From the NCBI GenBank assembly GCA_014695325.1, contig JACJNZ010000071.1:1-64000 (forward strand): 64,000 bases of DNA, in the 5' to 3' direction. Below, one piece after another: positions 9,364 to 18,799 of this stretch. Position 1 is the first letter of the stretch, and every line of letters starts with the position of its first letter. Both the position numbers and the translations under genes were made by a program. The DNA is from Cyanobacteria bacterium FACHB-502. GTDB taxonomy: Bacteria; Cyanobacteriota; Cyanobacteriia; Elainellales; Elainellaceae. The notes below the pieces were generated by a model. It had not been told where the DNA came from, made no database searches, and saw only the letters and a program-made list of their open reading frames with translations.

Positions 9364-12300
9364 ATGGCTACTGTTCGTCTCAAGAAGTTTTTAGTTTCTG
9401 TTCCAGCGATCGCCGTGACGAATTCTGTTGCCCAGGCGTGGGAGATTTTTCGTCAGCGTGGCTGTGAACAAATTGTGGTGCTGGACCAGCAGAGCTATCC
9501 GATCGGCGTGCTGCGGCTTTTGCGGCTTTTGCCCTATTTGCCCCCCGGGGTGTCTCCCCAGTTCTCTAAAGCGGGAATTCGATCGGGAATTCGATCAGCC
9601 GATCAGCAGCAGGAGACAAACTCGCCCGCACCGACACCTGCACCGACAGAAGCTCAGCAGAGCATTTATCAGCTTTGTCAAACTGCCCTGCAACAGGGAC
9701 AGATGCTTTTGGAAGATTTAACCCTACTGCCAGCTGATCAGCAAGTCAATCAGCTCCAGCCCCATCTGGGTCAGATTCATCAGCAGCATTGGGGCATGCT
9801 GGACGCGAATCACCACTTTGTCGGCTTAGTCGATCGCCTCAGTCTTCTGCAATTTCTCTCGCACCAGACCCCTCCGCTCAGCGTTGAAACGGTTCGCGAG
9901 CCAAAGCGTGAGTCAAAAGCCGGCAAAACCCAACAGGCATCAAAAAAGCGTGCCTCTGCAAAAGAGGTGAAGACGGTCGAAGAACAGTGGCAAGCCTCGG
10001 GTACAGCGTCGCGTCATTCCTTAGCTGGAAAACCCACAGATGGAAAACCGGCAGCCCAAAAGTCCGTTCCCCTACAACCGTCTGCTGCCCCCGATCCGCT
10101 GGTCGAACTGTTAGAACGCTTGCCCATTCCCCTGATGCTGCAAACCGCTGCCGGCCAGGTGATCGCGCAAAATTTGGCATGGCGACAGCAAATCGGCGAA
10201 CTGCGTGACCCCCATCAGGTGCAGTGCGAGGCAGCCCTGGCTCTAGAATCTGCTGAGCGGCACGCGGTGCTTTCAGTTGAGACCGGATCTGCCACCGCTG
10301 AGAAAATGCCTGCCAGCGTTCCTCCACGCCTTGACGCTCCTGCTGTGGAACGACAAAGCAACCGCGACTGGGAAAACTGGAACGCAACCGCTAGCCAAAT
10401 TTCTCCAGAAGCCGACGCTACAGGTCTTTGCCGGATTGGCACAACGCCCGATGCTTGCGTTTGCCTGTGCCCGATGAAAAACGGTCAGGAGCGGATCTGG
10501 CAGTTTATGAAAGTGTCGATGGGAACCACAAGCCAGCCTTCGGCTACGTCGCCGTTTTCCAGCAGGGTAAATGACGCTGTTTCTCACTGGGAATTGGAAT
10601 CTCAGGCAGATTGGCTGCCCCAGTTTAAACTGGCAACCTTGAGTTTTAATCCTGACCCGAATTGGTATTGCCTGCACCAAACTGAATCCCTTTGGCTGGT
10701 GCTGGCACAGGACATCACCGAACAGCAGCAGGTGGCCAAGGAACTCGCCGCCAAAAATGCAGACCTGGTGCAGTTAAACCGCCTGAAGGATGAATTTCTC
10801 GCCTGCATTAGCCACGAATTGAAAACACCGCTGACGGCAGTTTTGGGCTTATCCAGTCTGCTTAAGGAGCAGGCACTCGGCGCGTTGAACGATCGCCAGG
10901 CACGCTACACCCAGTTAATCCACCAGAGCGGTCGGCATTTGATTCAAATCGTCAACAACATTCTCGACTTGACTCGGATTGAAACCGGACAGCTTGACTT
11001 GCTGCCAGAACCCGTGGCGATCGAAGAAGTGTGCCGTCGTGCCTACGAGCAAGCCTGTCAGCTCCAAATGGTTGAGCAACACACCGACTCTGCCTTGCCT
11101 CACCATCCCCCGGTGCGCTTTACACTGAACATCCAGCCTGATTTGCACAATTTGATTGCGGACGAGCTGCGGCTACGGCAAATGCTCACCAATCTGCTCA
11201 CAAACGCGATTAAATTTACCCCGCTGGAGGGGGAACTGGGGCTGCGGGTTGAAACCTGGGAAGGCTGGATCGCGTTTACGATCTGGGACACCGGAATTGG
11301 AATTCCAGCGGAGAAGCAGCATCTCATTTTCCAGAAGTTTCAGCAGCTTGAAAGCCCGATGACGCGTCGATTTGAGGGAACGGGGCTGGGCTTAGTCCTG
11401 ACGCAGCGACTTGCCAGGCTGCATGGTGGCGATGTCACCTTTACTTCTCAGGAAGGTCGCGGCAGTGAGTTCACGCTGCTGTTGCCGCCTAGCCCGCCGC
11501 AGGTCATGTCGCATTTTCGATCGCCCGCATTAAACCAGGCGGGGCATCGCAATCGGATAGCGATCGTGATTGAGGCAGACACGCTTGCGGTTGAGGGGTT
11601 GACGCACCAGTTAATGGGCTTGGGCTACCGGGCAGCCATTGCCCGATCGGGAACAGAAGCCCTGGAAAAAATCCGACGGCTCCAGCCGGGCATCATCTTC
11701 CTGAATCCAATTTTGCCGCTGCTGTCTGGGTGGGACGTGCTGACACTTCTCAAAACCGACCCCGAAACGCAGCATATTCCCGTCGTCGTCACCACAATGC
11801 GGGTGGAAAAAGATTTGGCGTATCAGAATGGAGCCGATGGCTTTTTGAGTCTGCCTGTGCAGGTCACAGCTTTGCAGGCTTGCCTCGATCGGCTGATCAA
11901 AAGAACACCCATTGCGATAGAACGATCGCAGTCCAACCTGACGGTTCTCTACCTGAATCCAGCGCAGGGGCAACAGCCCACCCATCTCGCCAACCAGCTT
12001 CATCAGCAGCAGTGCCGGGTGCTAGAAGTTGAGGATCTGGATCAGGCAGATTTACTGGCACGAGTCTGGAAGCCCGATGTCCTGCTCTTAGACCAGAATA
12101 TTGCTGATCCGGCAAGCACATTGCATCAGTTGAGCCAGTCTTCTTGTCTGGCAAACTTGCCCTTGGTCACACTAACGGTAAAAGCAACAGAAGCAGCCAA
12201 TCACATTCCGGCACTGCGAGTGTTCCCCTGTCTATCTGGGGCGTGGGACAGCCCAGAGGAACAGCTTCACTGCCCGCTCCAGGATTTGCTGCAAGTGATC

Positions 12301-12933
12301 CAGATGGCGGCAGGAATGAACTGGACGCCCCATGTGCTTATTGTTGACTATAGCCAACTTGCAGCCAATCCTGCTGTAGCCCAGAGCAGTTCCCTTGCGG
12401 AGACGCTTGCTTTGCAGTTCCCCGAAGGGAGCATCGCTTCTGGTTCTCTCAAGCCGCAGCAGGAGTCAACAGAGGCAATCGGTAGAGCTGAGGTGAACGT
12501 GCCAAAATTGCCCCATACCCCCCAGGCGATCGCTCAGTATCTTCAAATGGCAGGACTACAGAGTACCGTCGCTCAATCCTGGGCGGATGTCCTGCATCAG
12601 CTTCAGCATCACAGCGTCAATCTACTTTTGTTTTGCGTTTATCCCGGTCATACTCCAGCACAACTGCCTGAGATGGCGAACGAACTCGCCCAAATGCCAG
12701 GAAAGCCTCCGATTCTGGTTTGGAACCCGCAACCCATTTCCCTAGGAGGAGAACAACCCGTCCCTGACGCAGCAAGCCTCTTCGCCGAGCAACAGCAGTT
12801 CGTCGCGTTCTGGCAATCGTTTGTTTTGCAGTTGTCTAAAGAAGGAATCGCAACCGAAGTCTTGCCGGATGGCATCCCCATTTCTAAACTGCTCGATCGC
12901 CTTCAGCAAATTTTGTGTCACCCGATCCAGTGA
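9364..12933 (+). CDS. Hybrid sensor histidine kinase with multiple receiver-like domains
   Basis: A protein of about 1189 residues from the ATG at 9364; the TTG at 9340 is an alternative. Domain order: a CBS-like N-terminal segment (1-60), a charged linker, a PAS-like region (about 245-460), HisKA with phospho-accepting His484 in ISHELKTPLT, HATPase with GTGLGL near 672, then receiver-like modules. The first receiver (about 730-850) has Asn781 where the phosphorylatable Asp is expected (FLNPILPLLSGWDV). The second (about 860-970) keeps an Asp at 910. A third segment starting HVLIVDYSQL is interrupted by an insertion that includes a genomic repeat. No transmembrane segment is seen, so it is probably cytoplasmic. 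It is divergent from kaiA; a link to the clock is only inferred. Confidence 0.9.
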   Translation: MATVRLKKFLVSVPAIAVTNSVAQAWEIFRQRGCEQIVVLDQQSYPIGVLRLLRLLPYLPPGVSPQFSKAGIRSGIRSADQQQETNSPAPTPAPTEAQQSIYQLCQTALQQGQMLLEDLTLLPADQQVNQLQPHLGQIHQQHWGMLDANHHFVGLVDRLSLLQFLSHQTPPLSVETVREPKRESKAGKTQQASKKRASAKEVKTVEEQWQASGTASRHSLAGKPTDGKPAAQKSVPLQPSAAPDPLVELLERLPIPLMLQTAAGQVIAQNLAWRQQIGELRDPHQVQCEAALALESAERHAVLSVETGSATAEKMPASVPPRLDAPAVERQSNRDWENWNATASQISPEADATGLCRIGTTPDACVCLCPMKNGQERIWQFMKVSMGTTSQPSATSPFSSRVNDAVSHWELESQADWLPQFKLATLSFNPDPNWYCLHQTESLWLVLAQDITEQQQVAKELAAKNADLVQLNRLKDEFLACISHELKTPLTAVLGLSSLLKEQALGALNDRQARYTQLIHQSGRHLIQIVNNILDLTRIETGQLDLLPEPVAIEEVCRRAYEQACQLQMVEQHTDSALPHHPPVRFTLNIQPDLHNLIADELRLRQMLTNLLTNAIKFTPLEGELGLRVETWEGWIAFTIWDTGIGIPAEKQHLIFQKFQQLESPMTRRFEGTGLGLVLTQRLARLHGGDVTFTSQEGRGSEFTLLLPPSPPQVMSHFRSPALNQAGHRNRIAIVIEADTLAVEGLTHQLMGLGYRAAIARSGTEALEKIRRLQPGIIFLNPILPLLSGWDVLTLLKTDPETQHIPVVVTTMRVEKDLAYQNGADGFLSLPVQVTALQACLDRLIKRTPIAIERSQSNLTVLYLNPAQGQQPTHLANQLHQQQCRVLEVEDLDQADLLARVWKPDVLLLDQNIADPASTLHQLSQSSCLANLPLVTLTVKATEAANHIPALRVFPCLSGAWDSPEEQLHCPLQDLLQVIQMAAGMNWTPHVLIVDYSQLAANPAVAQSSSLAETLALQFPEGSIASGSLKPQQESTEAIGRAEVNVPKLPHTPQAIAQYLQMAGLQSTVAQSWADVLHQLQHHSVNLLLFCVYPGHTPAQLPEMANELAQMPGKPPILVWNPQPISLGGEQPVPDAASLFAEQQQFVAFWQSFVLQLSKEGIATEVLPDGIPISKLLDRLQQILCHPIQ
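9573..9596. repeat. 12-bp tandem duplication inside the kinase gene
   Basis: GGGAATTCGATC occurs twice head to tail. It adds four residues (GIRS twice in the protein) to the linker after the CBS-like segment and keeps the frame. Confidence 0.8.
12396..12440 (+). repeat. GC-rich hairpin repeat inserted in frame in the kinase gene
   Basis: The segment GCAGTTCCCCGAAGGGAGC followed by ATCGCTTC, with a preceding CTTGCGGAGACGCTTGC, matches the hairpin repeats at 53499 and 58139. Here it is translated as part of SLAETLALQFPEGSIASG, within the third receiver-like region. Confidence 0.65.
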
Positions 12934-12975
12934 CGAAACTAAACGCATAAAAATAAATACGCAAAATAAATACAC

Positions 12976-13030
12976 AAAAATAAGGGGCAAGAAATGGTTT
13001 GTGTACCACTCATCGCCCCTTTAATTCATT
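12976..13030. terminator. Bidirectional terminator between kinase gene and ftsH
   Basis: TAAGGGGC (12981) pairs with GCCCCTTTA (13015-13023) across a loop of about 27 bases. On the minus strand the hairpin is followed by TTATTTTTG, a good T-run for ftsH. On the plus strand it is followed by TTTAATTC. It sits between two convergent genes. Confidence 0.6.
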
Positions 13031-13075
13031 CAATTCATTCGGTTAATTCCGAAGGCTTAGCGAAGCCATCAAGAA

Positions 13076-14977
13076 CTAGTGGGCTGCTGCCATCTGATCT
13101 GCTTGAGCGACTTCGATCACTTCGGCGTCGATCGACTTCACCTGACTCAGCAGTTGCGTCAACGATTCCCCTTCGATCACTTCGGTTTCAATCAGCTTGA
13201 TCGCGATCGTTTCCAGCAAATCTCGATTAGTTCTCAAAAGGGTGAGAGCCGTTTCGTGGGCACGATCGACAATGCCTTTCACTTCTTGATCGATCGCCTC
13301 TGCGGTTTGGGCACTGACCATCCGACGCGGATTCGTATCACCACCAAGGAAGGTATTCTGCTGTCCTTGCTGATACGCGAGTGGACCCAGAACTTTGCTC
13401 ATACCGTAGGTTGTCACCATACGCTCTGCCAGATCGGTTGCCCGTTGCAGGTCATTGGAGGCTCCGGTCGTGATGCTGCCAAACACCACTTCTTCTGCCG
13501 ATCGCCCGCCCAACAGCGTAGTAATTTCGCCCTGAAGCTCAGCTTCGCTCATCAGAAAACGGTCTTCGGTCGGGAGTTGAAGCGTATAGCCCAGAGCTGC
13601 CATGCCACGAGGCACGATCGAAATCTTCTCGACTCGACCCGATCCGGGCATCACTGACCCTACCATGGCATGTCCAACTTCGTGGTAGGCAACGATCTTT
13701 TTCTCTTTCTCGTTAAGGACGCGACTCTTTTTCTCCAGACCTGCCACAACGCGCTCGATCGCTTCAGCAAAATCTTCTTGAGCCACTGCCTGACGGTTAT
13801 TTCGGGCTGCCAGCAGTGCAGCTTCATTGACCAGGTTTGCCAAATCTGCTCCGGCGAATCCGGGAGTGCGGGTAGCAATCACCTTCAGATCCACATCGGG
13901 ACCCAGCTTCACATCCTTAGAGTGAATGTTGAGAATTGCCAATCTTCCCTGTAAGTCGGGGCGATCGACCAAGACCTGACGATCGAAGCGACCAGGGCGC
14001 AACAGCGCCGGATCGAGGGTTTCAGGACGGTTGGTGGCTGCCAGTACGATCACGGTCCGGTCGCCTGCGGCAAAGCCATCCATTTCAGTGAGCAACTGGT
14101 TCAGGGTTTGCTCGCGCTCGTCGTTGCCGCCGTAAAAGCCGTTGCTGGCACGAGATTTACCGATCGCATCCAGCTCATCAATAAAGATAATGCAGGGAGC
14201 CTGCTTTTTCGCCTGTTCAAACAGGTCGCGCACGCGAGAAGACCCAACGCCTACAAACAGTTCCACAAACTCCGAACCCGAAATGCTGAAGAATGGAACT
14301 CCTGCTTCTCCGGCAACCGCCTTTGCTAACAGCGTTTTCCCGGTTCCGGGAGGACCAACCAGCAGCACCCCTTTCGGAATCCGTGCGCCGAGCTGGGTGA
14401 ATCGCTGCGGACTTTTCAGAAAATCAACAATTTCAACCAGCTCAGTTTTAGACTCTTCCACCCCTGCAACATCTGCAAAAGTGACTTTATCCGCTTCGCC
14501 TTCGACATAAACCTTGGCACGGCTCTTACCGATCGACAACACACCCTGCTGTCCACCACTGCCGCGACTGATGAAGAACTGCCAGATTGCCACAAAGATC
14601 AGCGGTGGAACCACCCAGCTTAGGACACTGCCAATCCAGTTATTTTTGGGCGGAGGTGCAGCCGCAAACTCAACGCCGTTGTCTTCCAGCAGCTTGGGCA
14701 ATTCCAGGTCGAAAATCGGTGTGGTTTCCAGAACTTGCCCAGCGGTGTCATTATCCGCTTTGAGCTGATAGCGAATTTCGTTTTGCCCGACAGAAACCCG
14801 TGTCACCTCCTGATCCTGCACCTGATGAATAAACAGGCTATAGGGCACGCGGGGAACCTGCGAACCGAATAGATTCGGCAAAAAGATGTTTGCCAGCAGG
14901 AACAGCCCTGAGACAAGCAGCAAAATATTGCTTATCTGGCGGAAACGGGAGGGCTGAGGTTGATTTTTTATCGCCAT
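13076..14977 (-). CDS. ftsH: ATP-dependent zinc metalloprotease FtsH
   Basis: A 633-residue membrane-anchored AAA+ protease. Two transmembrane helices (about 15-38 and 108-128) flank a periplasmic or lumenal domain. The AAA module has Walker A GPPGTGKT and Walker [12 protein letters not shown], and the second region of homology is intact ([19 protein letters not shown]). The zinc-binding HEVGH is at 432-436. Cyanobacteria carry several FtsH paralogues that form hetero-complexes and degrade damaged membrane proteins, including D1. The opening MAIKNQPQP and the GGNDEREQ insert resemble the FtsH1/FtsH4 group, but the paralogue is not certain. An AAGGAAA ribosome-binding site precedes the ATG. 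Confidence 0.97.
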   Translation of the reverse strand: MAIKNQPQPSRFRQISNILLLVSGLFLLANIFLPNLFGSQVPRVPYSLFIHQVQDQEVTRVSVGQNEIRYQLKADNDTAGQVLETTPIFDLELPKLLEDNGVEFAAAPPPKNNWIGSVLSWVVPPLIFVAIWQFFISRGSGGQQGVLSIGKSRAKVYVEGEADKVTFADVAGVEESKTELVEIVDFLKSPQRFTQLGARIPKGVLLVGPPGTGKTLLAKAVAGEAGVPFFSISGSEFVELFVGVGSSRVRDLFEQAKKQAPCIIFIDELDAIGKSRASNGFYGGNDEREQTLNQLLTEMDGFAAGDRTVIVLAATNRPETLDPALLRPGRFDRQVLVDRPDLQGRLAILNIHSKDVKLGPDVDLKVIATRTPGFAGADLANLVNEAALLAARNNRQAVAQEDFAEAIERVVAGLEKKSRVLNEKEKKIVAYHEVGHAMVGSVMPGSGRVEKISIVPRGMAALGYTLQLPTEDRFLMSEAELQGEITTLLGGRSAEEVVFGSITTGASNDLQRATDLAERMVTTYGMSKVLGPLAYQQGQQNTFLGGDTNPRRMVSAQTAEAIDQEVKGIVDRAHETALTLLRTNRDLLETIAIKLIETEVIEGESLTQLLSQVKSIDAEVIEVAQADQMAAAH

Positions 14978-15236
14978 TTGTACAGCGTTTCCTTTCTTAT
15001 AGGTTTAGTGGGCTAAATGAGAATTTTTCTGGCGATCGATCCGGTGCAGCGTACTGCCAATCGCAAAAACACATCCTCAAAAGAATAGCCCTGTCTCAGA
15101 ATGAGCATCCTGCCCCCAGCGGGGGAAATCATCTCACTCTGAGAAGCATCTTATTCACAATTCTAAATACTTTGTCTTATTTATAAAGGGGCGGAAATCC
15201 ACACTGCCTCCGTCCAGGCTGCGTCGTTCCGCGTTC

Positions 15237-15434
15237 TCAAGCTGTTTCCATCCATTCAAAAATGCGATCGAGCTGTTCGGTCGTGATCAGCCCATACTGC
15301 CAGAGAATCATCGGCAGCAGATTAACCCCCTGATGAGGTTGCCGCAGCGCAAAGGCAATTGCCTGAGTCGGAACTGCCAGCTCATCTTTCAAAAAATCGA
15401 TTAGTTTTGCCTGTGCGTTAGACACCTGTGCCAT
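15237..15434 (-). CDS. DUF2949 family small protein
   Basis: A 65-residue protein of the cyanobacterial DUF2949 type, recognised by the opening LIDFLKDELAVPTQAIAFAL and the end LWQYGLITTEQLDRIFEW. It is predicted to be small and helical, with no membrane segment or known function. It follows ftsH upstream on the same strand at a distance of 260 bp and is probably transcribed alone. Confidence 0.75.
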   Translation of the reverse strand: MAQVSNAQAKLIDFLKDELAVPTQAIAFALRQPHQGVNLLPMILWQYGLITTEQLDRIFEWMETA

Positions 15435-16006
15435 TGCTGATTGCCTTGAAAATATAAGTGTTTGTAACGATTAGTTTAAGTTTTGTAAACTTCTTTCAGA
15501 ATTTGTTGATGGTAATTATAGCGACAAACTGCAAAATTGAGGTATCTCTCTCAAGAATTGCAAACAAAGCCTTTATTTACTCAGCTTCCAATTCGTAGGG
15601 AAGACCGATATCTACCAGAAGGGAGACTTCGACCAGAACAGCTTCTCATTCAGGACGATCGTTCCTGATAGAGTTCCTCAAAGAATTTCCTAAGCAACAA
15701 AATTGCGAAAATAAATTTTCTTGAAAGACTATCTTGAATTCGTCCAGCTCAGAAATACCTCAGTAGATTTGTCATTCATTTCGTTTGTCATTTATTTGGT
15801 TTGTCGTTTATTTCGCTGTCATTCCATTCGGCGTTTAAGCCCGGTATAACTGCCTACCGCAGGCTGAACCCTGGAAACGTCTTTCGTTTTAGTACAAAAT
15901 TACTGCTCGCGGCGCATTTTAGAATATAGCAAAATAGGCAAACCGTCAACCGAATTTATTCCTCACCTCGTATCTCACCCCGTCACCCCTCACTTTCCCA
16001 TCCCCT
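15435..16006. other. Gene-free spacer with a 16-bp tandem repeat
   Basis: This 572-bp spacer separates two divergent genes, so both promoters should be here. At 15768-15815 a 16-bp unit (TTTGTCATTTATTTSG) is repeated three times with few changes, and a fourth degenerate copy follows. A pyrimidine-rich tract (15960-16005) abuts the start of the methyltransferase gene. No gene is supported. Confidence 0.7.
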
Positions 16007-16669
16007 ATGCCTGCCAAATATCTTTCCCTGACCGATCGCCTCTACCACTACCTGCTCAACCACTCTCTTCGCGAACCCGAACTGCTGCAAAAGCTACGTC
16101 AGGAAACTGCAAGCCATCCGATGAGTCAAATGCAAATCTCGCCGGAGCAGGGGCAGTTTATGGCGTTTTTAGTGCAGCTGATGGGCGCGAAGAAGGCGTT
16201 AGAAATCGGCGTGTTCACCGGATATAGTTCGCTCTCTGTGGCACTAGCACTTCCCGACGACGGCAAACTGATCGCCTGTGATGTCAGCGAAGAATACACC
16301 TCGATCGCCCGTCGCTACTGGAAAGCGGCTGGAGTCAGCCATAAAATTGACCTCCACCTTGCCCCCGCCCTAGAAACTCTCGATCGCCTTCTGCAAGAAG
16401 GTCAGGCAAACACCTTTGATTTCGCTTTTATCGATGCTGATAAGAGTAGCTATCCTGCCTACTACGATCGCGCCCTTCAGCTCATTCGTCCGGGGGGATT
16501 GATTGCGATCGACAATGTTCTCTGGTCTGGACGAGTCGCCGACCCACAGGAGCAGGACAACCGCACTAACCTGATCCGCCGCTTTAATGAACAGCTTCAT
16601 CAAGACGATCGCATTACACTGAGTCTCTTGCCGATCGCCGATGGTCTAACCCTTGCCCTTAAGCGATAG
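16007..16669 (+). CDS. Class I SAM-dependent O-methyltransferase
   Basis: A 220-residue soluble enzyme of the cation-dependent, caffeoyl-CoA/catechol type O-methyltransferase family. The SAM-binding motif I is ALEIGVFTGYSSLSVAL (about residues 65-81). The metal-binding acidic residues occur in FIDADKSSY and in AIDNVLWSG. The family methylates hydroxyl groups of phenolic substrates; a cyanobacterial homologue (SynOMT) is known, but the natural substrate here is unknown. The next gene, proA, starts 122 bp downstream and could be co-transcribed. Confidence 0.92.
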   Translation: MPAKYLSLTDRLYHYLLNHSLREPELLQKLRQETASHPMSQMQISPEQGQFMAFLVQLMGAKKALEIGVFTGYSSLSVALALPDDGKLIACDVSEEYTSIARRYWKAAGVSHKIDLHLAPALETLDRLLQEGQANTFDFAFIDADKSSYPAYYDRALQLIRPGGLIAIDNVLWSGRVADPQEQDNRTNLIRRFNEQLHQDDRITLSLLPIADGLTLALKR

Positions 16670-16791
16670 CCCTCAAGCAATCATCCATTTATTAATGAAT
16701 CGGCTTCAATCCCGCGCCGAGCCGCGATGTAGAGCAAAATCAGTCAAAATGATAGGATTGGCTACCTGCTCCTTTCACCTGCCGCCCCGCT

Positions 16792-18096
16792 ATGACTTCG
16801 ACCTTTACCCCAGATCTGACCACACTTGCCCAGCAAACTCGCGACGCTGCCCGCCAACTGGCTGTGCTTTCTTTAGCAAATCGCGATCACGCCATTGAAT
16901 TGATCGCCCAGGCACTCGAAGCGGCAACCCCAGAAATTCTGGCGGCAAATCAGGCAGACTGTGAAGCGGCTCTGGCGGAAGGGTTAGCCAATGCCCTCTA
17001 TGGACGGCTCAAGCTGGATGCGCCAAAACTAAAGGCGGCGATCGCAGGAGTGCGCGATGTAGGGCGTTTGCCTGATCCGATCGGGGCAGTCCAGATTCAT
17101 CGTGAACTGGATACCGAGCTGATTCTGCGGCGAATTGCCTGTCCTCTCGGTGTCGTTGGAGTCATTTTTGAGGCGCGTCCCGATGCGGTCATTCAGATTG
17201 CATCGCTGGCGGTGAAGTCGGGCAACGGCGTGATTCTCAAGGGCGGGAAAGAGGCGGTTCGCTCCTGTGAAGCACTGGTCAAGGCGATCCAAACGGGGCT
17301 AACCCAGGCCAATATCAATCCTGCTGTTGTGCGGCTACTGACGACTCGCGAAGAAACGCTGGCACTGCTCCGACTTGAATCCTGTGTGGATCTGATCATT
17401 CCCAGAGGCTCAAATGCGTTTGTCCGCTTTGTGCAGGAAAATACCCGCATTCCGGTGCTGGGACATGCAGACGGCATCTGTCATCTTTATATCGATCGCG
17501 CTGCCAATCTCCAGCAGGCAGTTTCGATCGCACTGGACTCTAAAACCCAGTATCCTTCCGCCTGCAACACGATCGAAACCCTCTTGGTTCACCCATCGAT
17601 CGCGCCAGAGTTTTTGCCCCTAGCTGCGACTGCCCTGCGTGAAAAAGGCGTGGAGCTTCGCGGAGACGATCGCACTCGTCAAATCATTTCCGCTGAACTT
17701 GCCACCGATGCAGACTGGTCAACCGAGTATAGCGATTTGATTCTTTCCATTAAAGTCGTCGATTCCCTTCAGGATGCCGTCGCCCACATCAATACCTACG
17801 GCTCTCGCCATACCGAGGCGATCGTCACTGAAGATCAGGCAGCCGCGGCAGAATTTATGGCACAGGTTGATGCGGCAGGCGTATTTCATAACTGCTCGAC
17901 CCGTTTTGCAGATGGCTTCCGCTATGGCTTTGGCGCAGAGGTCGGCATCAGCACCCAGAAACTCCCCCCACGTGGCCCCGTCGGACTGGAAGGACTGGTG
18001 ACTTACAAATATCAGCTTGTCGGACAGGGTCAAATCGTGGCCACCTACAGCGGCACAGACGCAAAACCCTTTATCCATCGAGATTTTCCCTGCTAG
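16792..18096 (+). CDS. proA: Gamma-glutamyl phosphate reductase
   Basis: A 434-residue enzyme that reduces gamma-glutamyl phosphate to glutamate-5-semialdehyde with NADPH, the second step of proline synthesis. The catalytic cysteine is Cys258 in [14 protein letters not shown]. Family motifs [12 protein letters not shown] and the C-terminal [27 protein letters not shown] region are present. Length is about normal for the family. The stop codon lies inside the first unit of a 15-bp tandem repeat. folB follows after 97 bp in the same direction. Confidence 0.97.
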   Translation: MTSTFTPDLTTLAQQTRDAARQLAVLSLANRDHAIELIAQALEAATPEILAANQADCEAALAEGLANALYGRLKLDAPKLKAAIAGVRDVGRLPDPIGAVQIHRELDTELILRRIACPLGVVGVIFEARPDAVIQIASLAVKSGNGVILKGGKEAVRSCEALVKAIQTGLTQANINPAVVRLLTTREETLALLRLESCVDLIIPRGSNAFVRFVQENTRIPVLGHADGICHLYIDRAANLQQAVSIALDSKTQYPSACNTIETLLVHPSIAPEFLPLAATALREKGVELRGDDRTRQIISAELATDADWSTEYSDLILSIKVVDSLQDAVAHINTYGSRHTEAIVTEDQAAAAEFMAQVDAAGVFHNCSTRFADGFRYGFGAEVGISTQKLPPRGPVGLEGLVTYKYQLVGQGQIVATYSGTDAKPFIHRDFPC

Positions 18097-18128
18097 GATC
18101 CACCTTGCTAGGATCTACATTGCTAGAA
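18091..18128. repeat. 15-bp tandem repeat across the proA stop codon
   Basis: TGCTAGGATCYACMT begins at 18091, 18106 and 18121, an exact 15-bp period; the third unit diverges after TGCTAG. The TAG stop of proA is in the first unit, and the other units carry in-frame TAG copies. Confidence 0.8.
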
Positions 18129-18193
18129 GGAGCAATACCACAAGTCCCCTCACCTCCTCACCCCTCCACTCCTTACCCACTCGGTCAGCCCCC

Positions 18194-18553
18194 ATGGATC
18201 GACTGTACGTTAATAACATTCGCGCCTACGGATACACAGGTGCGCTGGCAGAAGAACAAATTTTAGGACAGTGGTTCTCCGTCGATCTGGTGCTCTGGCT
18301 GGATTTGTCCGAAGCGGGGGAGAGCGATCGTCTCTCCGATACTTACAACTATGCTCAAGCCGTTGAAATCGTGCAGCAGATTATCCAAACCTGCAAGTTT
18401 GCGCTGATCGAAAAGCTAGCGGAAACGATCGCCCAGTCCATCCTGACTTCTACTTCAATTCAGCAGGTGCAGGTTCGCCTGACGAAGCCGACACCCCCCA
18501 TTCCCAACTTTAGCGGCTCAATTACCGTGGAACTTACCCGCCCATCTGTATAA
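18194..18553 (+). CDS. folB: Dihydroneopterin aldolase
   Basis: A 119-residue enzyme of folate synthesis that converts 7,8-dihydroneopterin to 6-hydroxymethyl-dihydropterin and glycolaldehyde. The N-terminal signature YVNNIRAYGYTGAL, the active-site region YNYAQAVEIV and the C-terminal KPTPPIPNFSGSITVEL are typical. The frame is open further upstream, but homology places the start at the ATG at 18194, after a pyrimidine-rich tract. It is probably co-transcribed with proA. Confidence 0.93.
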   Translation: MDRLYVNNIRAYGYTGALAEEQILGQWFSVDLVLWLDLSEAGESDRLSDTYNYAQAVEIVQQIIQTCKFALIEKLAETIAQSILTSTSIQQVQVRLTKPTPPIPNFSGSITVELTRPSV

Positions 18554-18578
18554 CTACGATTAGACGATAAACCTTATT

Positions 18579-18750
18579 GGTTGTGTCGCAAAAAGTTTTT
18601 AAGGACAAACAATCTGTATCGTTTGCATTCCCTTAAGCAGCAATTCCAAAGAGCGCTGCCCCTGAAACAGAGAAGCAGTAGACATCGCAGAGAAATCGGG
18701 CGTGTCCGAGCTTACCTACCTTACCCTTGACCAGTTTCTGCGACACCACC
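18579..18750. mobile_element. 172-bp MITE-like element with terminal inverted repeats
   Basis: The left end GGTTGTGTCGCAAAAAGTTT and the right end CCAGTTTCTGCGACACCACC are near-perfect inverted repeats of about 20 bp. The interior has only short open frames (at most 37 codons), and none is recognisable as transposase. It lies between folB and an ABC transporter gene facing the opposite way. It looks like a non-autonomous element or an IS remnant. Confidence 0.65.
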
Positions 18751-18799
18751 CGCATTGTCACAACTTGCATTGTCTAGCGTTGCCTTCAGCGAGCAGTGC

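Noticed and set aside
18600-18730. 37-codon open frame inside the 172-bp element as a transposase fragment
   Set aside because: The peptide has no DDE or HUH motif and no recognisable transposase sequence, so the element is listed only as MITE-like.
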